This document shows positions 4,246 to 6,165 of a stretch of 6,165 bases of DNA, piece after piece (the stretch's first letter is position 1; the number at the start of each line of letters is the position of its first letter). A program made the position numbers and the translations under genes. Source of the stretch: Thermodesulfobacteriota bacterium (GTDB lineage Bacteria > Desulfobacterota > DSM-4660 > Desulfatiglandales > HGW-15); the NCBI GenBank assembly GCA_025454125.1, contig JALOPA010000138.1:1-6165 (forward strand), read 5' to 3'. The notes beneath the pieces are model-generated. The model was not told the origin of the DNA, made no database searches, and saw only the letters and a program-made list of their open reading frames with translations.

Positions 4246-5805
4246 TCAATCCTGCGTCGCGTACGTGGGGAAGAAGCGCTCGCCCGCAAGGATCACAAGC
4301 CCGTGGAGGTCGGTGCGGTGGGCGATGCTGTACGCCTCATTGTGGAGCCAGATGGCCGGGGCATCTTCCCAGATCATCTCGCTGGCCTGTCTGTACAATG
4401 CCTTGCGCTTGGCCGGATTCAGGATCTGGCGGGCCATACCTGTGAGCTTATCGAATTCGGAGTTCGCGTAGAAGGTCGCCCCCTGCCCCTTGGGAGGATG
4501 AACGAAGGAGCTGAAATACATGAAGAGGTGGAAATCGGCGTCCGCGTAAGGCGCGCCCCACCCGATGAGGAAAATCTCGAGCTCCGACTGATCCAGCGGC
4601 TTCGCGGTCATGGCCATGTAGGTGGGCCAGTCGTACGCCCTAAGCTCTACCTTGACCCCCACGGCCTGGAGAAAGGCCTGCACGGCCTCGGCGATCTGTT
4701 TGTCATTGGCGTAGCGCCCCACTGGAGTCACCAACTTGATAACCGCCTCCGCGGGGAAGTTCGCTTCTTTCAGGAGGGCCTTGGCCTTTTCAGGATCGTA
4801 GTCGTACTGCTTCTCCATGGGGCTGTACCCGAAGAGAATCGGGACCACGGGGGCATCCAGAGGCCGGACCGTGTCGAACATGATCCTCTTGGCGATGGCC
4901 TTCTTGTCCACAGCGTAATTGAAGGCCTGCCGGACCCGCTTGTCTCTGGTGAGTCCTTTCTGGCAGTTCATCCCCACGAAGATCATCCGTGTGCTCAGCG
5001 GGCGGACCACCTTGAACTTGGGGTCCGCCTCCAGGGCGACTACGTCCACCGGCGTGGGCGAGAAGGCCACATCGAGCTGGCCGGCCCGGAGCATGGCCAT
5101 GCGGGTCGTGGTGTCGGGCACGATCTGAAAGATCAGCTTGTCCACCGTGGGCCTCTGTCCCCAGTAATTCTCGTTCCTCACCAGCACGATGCGGTCCCCT
5201 TTGACCCACTCTGCCAGCTTGTACGGGCCCGCCCCGATAGGTTTTTGGCGGATGGCGGCAGCATCGTAGTTCTCCAGATCTTTCCGTGGCAGCGGATTGG
5301 CAAAGGAAAAGGTCTGCTCCCATGGCGCAAATGGCGAATGGAGCTTTTGTTGGAGGGTGTACTCGTCCACCACCACGGTCTCCTTCAAGGAACTCCACAT
5401 GAACCGAAGGGGCACCCTCACCTGGGGATTCAACAACGTATCGTAATAGACCTTCACCGCGTGGGCGTCGAGGACAGTCCCATCGGAGAATCGAATGCCC
5501 TTGCGCAGCTTGATGGTGTAGGTGAGCCCGTCCTCGGACACCGTCCACCCCTCGGCCATCTTGGGGATCAAACTGTTGTCTGTTGCAATTTCAGCCAGGG
5601 TGTCGTGGATCAACCCGGAGATGTTGAACGCAATAGCGGTCGTGTGATCGAAGGGGTTCAGGGTGTCCATATCCACCCCGATCCCGATTCGGAGCTCTTT
5701 GATCTCCTTGGCCCCGCACAGACCCGGGGCTAAAACAACAAGGATCGCCAGTCCAAGGAGCATAACCCTTGTGGACCATTTCCTCCGTAACTTGCTCTCT
5801 GACAT
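4246..5805 (-). CDS. ABC transporter solute-binding protein, family 5 (peptide/oligopeptide type)
   Basis: This periplasmic protein captures a peptide or similar substrate and delivers it to an inner-membrane ABC permease. The start is the ATG at 5805-5803, preceded by GGGAGGT 6 bases away; an in-frame start 20 codons upstream lacks such a site. The 519 residues begin with a Sec signal peptide (KLRRKW, then VMLLGLAILVVLAPG, likely cut after Ala 32); LCGA is not a proper lipobox. Family 5 marks follow in order: DTLNPF (47-52); AEGWTVSEDGLTYTIKLRKG (84-103) with FSDGT (106-110); GAGPYKL (191-197) with NENYWG (211-216); an RVRQAFNYAVDKKAI segment (290-304); YDPEKAKALLKEA (336-348); and a C-terminal AYADADF-like region near 418-425. 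Length and order are normal, so it is complete. No permease or ATPase gene lies beside it; the next gene is a D-aminoacylase, pointing to D-residue-containing or N-acylated substrates by inference only. Confidence 0.95.
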   Translation of the reverse strand: MSESKLRRKWSTRVMLLGLAILVVLAPGLCGAKEIKELRIGIGVDMDTLNPFDHTTAIAFNISGLIHDTLAEIATDNSLIPKMAEGWTVSEDGLTYTIKLRKGIRFSDGTVLDAHAVKVYYDTLLNPQVRVPLRFMWSSLKETVVVDEYTLQQKLHSPFAPWEQTFSFANPLPRKDLENYDAAAIRQKPIGAGPYKLAEWVKGDRIVLVRNENYWGQRPTVDKLIFQIVPDTTTRMAMLRAGQLDVAFSPTPVDVVALEADPKFKVVRPLSTRMIFVGMNCQKGLTRDKRVRQAFNYAVDKKAIAKRIMFDTVRPLDAPVVPILFGYSPMEKQYDYDPEKAKALLKEANFPAEAVIKLVTPVGRYANDKQIAEAVQAFLQAVGVKVELRAYDWPTYMAMTAKPLDQSELEIFLIGWGAPYADADFHLFMYFSSFVHPPKGQGATFYANSEFDKLTGMARQILNPAKRKALYRQASEMIWEDAPAIWLHNEAYSIAHRTDLHGLVILAGERFFPTYATQD

Positions 5806-5892
5806 GGCACACCTCCCTCTAATCGTTGATTTAGACTTCTCGACACTACGTCGGTTCTGTTTCAAGAAGCAATGGTTTACACCGGTGGAAAG

Positions 5893-5909
5893 AGCAAGAG
5901 TGATGCCAC
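5893..5909 (-). promoter_or_regulatory. Sigma-54 (-24/-12) promoter of the binding protein gene
   Basis: The minus strand reads GTGGCATCACTCTTGCT. TGGCA and TTGCT are both full matches to the -24 and -12 cores, with GG and GC exactly 10 bases apart. Predicted transcription starts near 5882, leaving a leader of about 77 bases before the start codon. This is the best of the three -24/-12 motifs in the window and belongs to an intact gene. Confidence 0.65.
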
Positions 5910-5964
5910 ACTATCGTTCTGGTAACCTACTGAAAACAAGACCTAAATCTGGAGGGATCTTGGC

Positions 5965-6015
5965 ATCTCCAAAAATGGATTCCCAATATAATGAAAATAT
6001 TTGTCATTTGGAGAT
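5965..6015. repeat. Nine-base inverted repeat around an AT-rich spacer
   Basis: ATCTCCAAA (5965-5973) and TTTGGAGAT (6007-6015) are exact reverse complements. Their centres are 42 bases apart, close to four helical turns, with an AT-rich stretch between them. The midpoint is about 108 bases upstream of the predicted transcription start, a usual distance for a sigma-54 activator site. The role is inferred. Confidence 0.5.
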
Positions 6016-6036
6016 TTCGACAATACCATTAGCCGG

Positions 6037-6051
6037 AGGGAAACTTTCCCT
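6037..6051. repeat. Fifteen-base palindrome AGGGAAACTTTCCCT
   Basis: Two exact seven-base arms flank a central C. The site lies about 160 bases upstream of the predicted start of the binding protein transcript and is a candidate operator or enhancer site. Its sequence is unlike the palindromes at 992 and 1057. Confidence 0.5.
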
Positions 6052-6102
6052 GGCCGAGGCCGCATCATGGCAGATGTTACGCGCCGGGAAGGGGTATGGT
6101 CC

Positions 6103-6116
6103 GGTCAGTCCTGACC
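6103..6116. repeat. Six-base inverted repeat GGTCAGTCCTGACC
   Basis: GGTCAG and CTGACC flank a two-base spacer. It is near the right edge, so its relation to any gene beyond the window is unknown. Confidence 0.35.
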
Positions 6117-6165
6117 CACCTAGATTCTCCTTCGTTTCACACTGATTGGCTCCCGGGAAGAACGC

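Larger units (their letters stand above)
5806..6165. other. Upstream control region of the binding protein gene, no gene seen
   Basis: No frame has a recognisable protein. The first about 100 bases hold the leader and a strong -24/-12 motif. Beyond it lies an AT-rich patch (about 5975-6008) framed by a nine-base inverted repeat, then a 15-base palindrome and a smaller inverted repeat near the right edge. The layout resembles a sigma-54 promoter with a bendable spacer and upstream activator sites. Confidence 0.5.

Noticed and set aside
4150..5733. Open plus-strand frame of 527 codons
   Set aside because: It lies antisense to the solute-binding protein, whose family motifs are clear. The translation is rich in Gly, His, Arg and Leu with no domain, as is usual for the mirror frame of a GC-rich gene.
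6067..6083. Plus-strand TGGCA-N9-GC near the right edge
   Set aside because: GG and GC are 10 bases apart, but the -12 half (TACGC) departs from TTGCT and no start codon with an RBS follows before the edge.

Overview
The window (about 55-60% GC by eye) looks like a piece of a bacterial chromosome in which two intact genes sit beside a row of decaying ones. Organism assignment is only an inference. The gene types (a PRK07529-like acyl-CoA synthetase, a saccharopine-dehydrogenase-like reductase, a family 5 solute-binding protein, a D-aminoacylase) and the apparent use of sigma-54 (-24/-12) promoters would fit a Desulfobacterota/deltaproteobacterial relative, but no marker gene is present to prove this.

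Left part (1-860). The window opens with the last 47 codons of an unrecognised plus-strand protein. Its stop overlaps a possible next start as ATGA. About 400 bases without a convincing gene follow, containing two hairpin-forming stretches. After that comes the N-terminal part of a saccharopine-dehydrogenase-like protein, broken by a frameshift and cut off after about 90 codons. The cut lies within a few bases of the beginning of a minus-strand gene, of which only a ribosome binding site and about 14 codons of signal peptide remain. Two convergent genes therefore seem to have lost their 3' parts in one deletion.

Middle (860-2390). A 444-base divergent regulatory region holds two perfect palindromes between outward-facing sigma-54-type promoters. 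It leads into an acyl-CoA synthetase gene with a good start and RBS. This gene is dead or dying: it has an in-frame TAG just before the AMP-binding P-loop, then an internal deletion that joins residue ~276 to the last ~49 codons in another frame.

Right part (2391-6165). Two intact minus-strand genes form a likely transcription unit: a family 5 solute-binding protein of an ABC importer, then an N-acyl-D-amino-acid deacylase (D-aminoacylase) 229 bases downstream. Together they suggest capture and deacylation or hydrolysis of N-acyl-D-amino acids or D-residue peptides. No permease or ATPase genes are present, so the binding protein is an orphan here or serves a transporter encoded elsewhere. Its upstream region carries a strong -24/-12 motif and, further up, several inverted repeats at distances suited to an enhancer-binding regulator.

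The most striking pattern is that three promoters, two belonging to broken genes and one to an intact gene, share the same core TGGCAT-N6-TGC with GG and GC exactly 10 bases apart. This suggests that a sigma-54-controlled uptake and acyl-activation locus has partly decayed.
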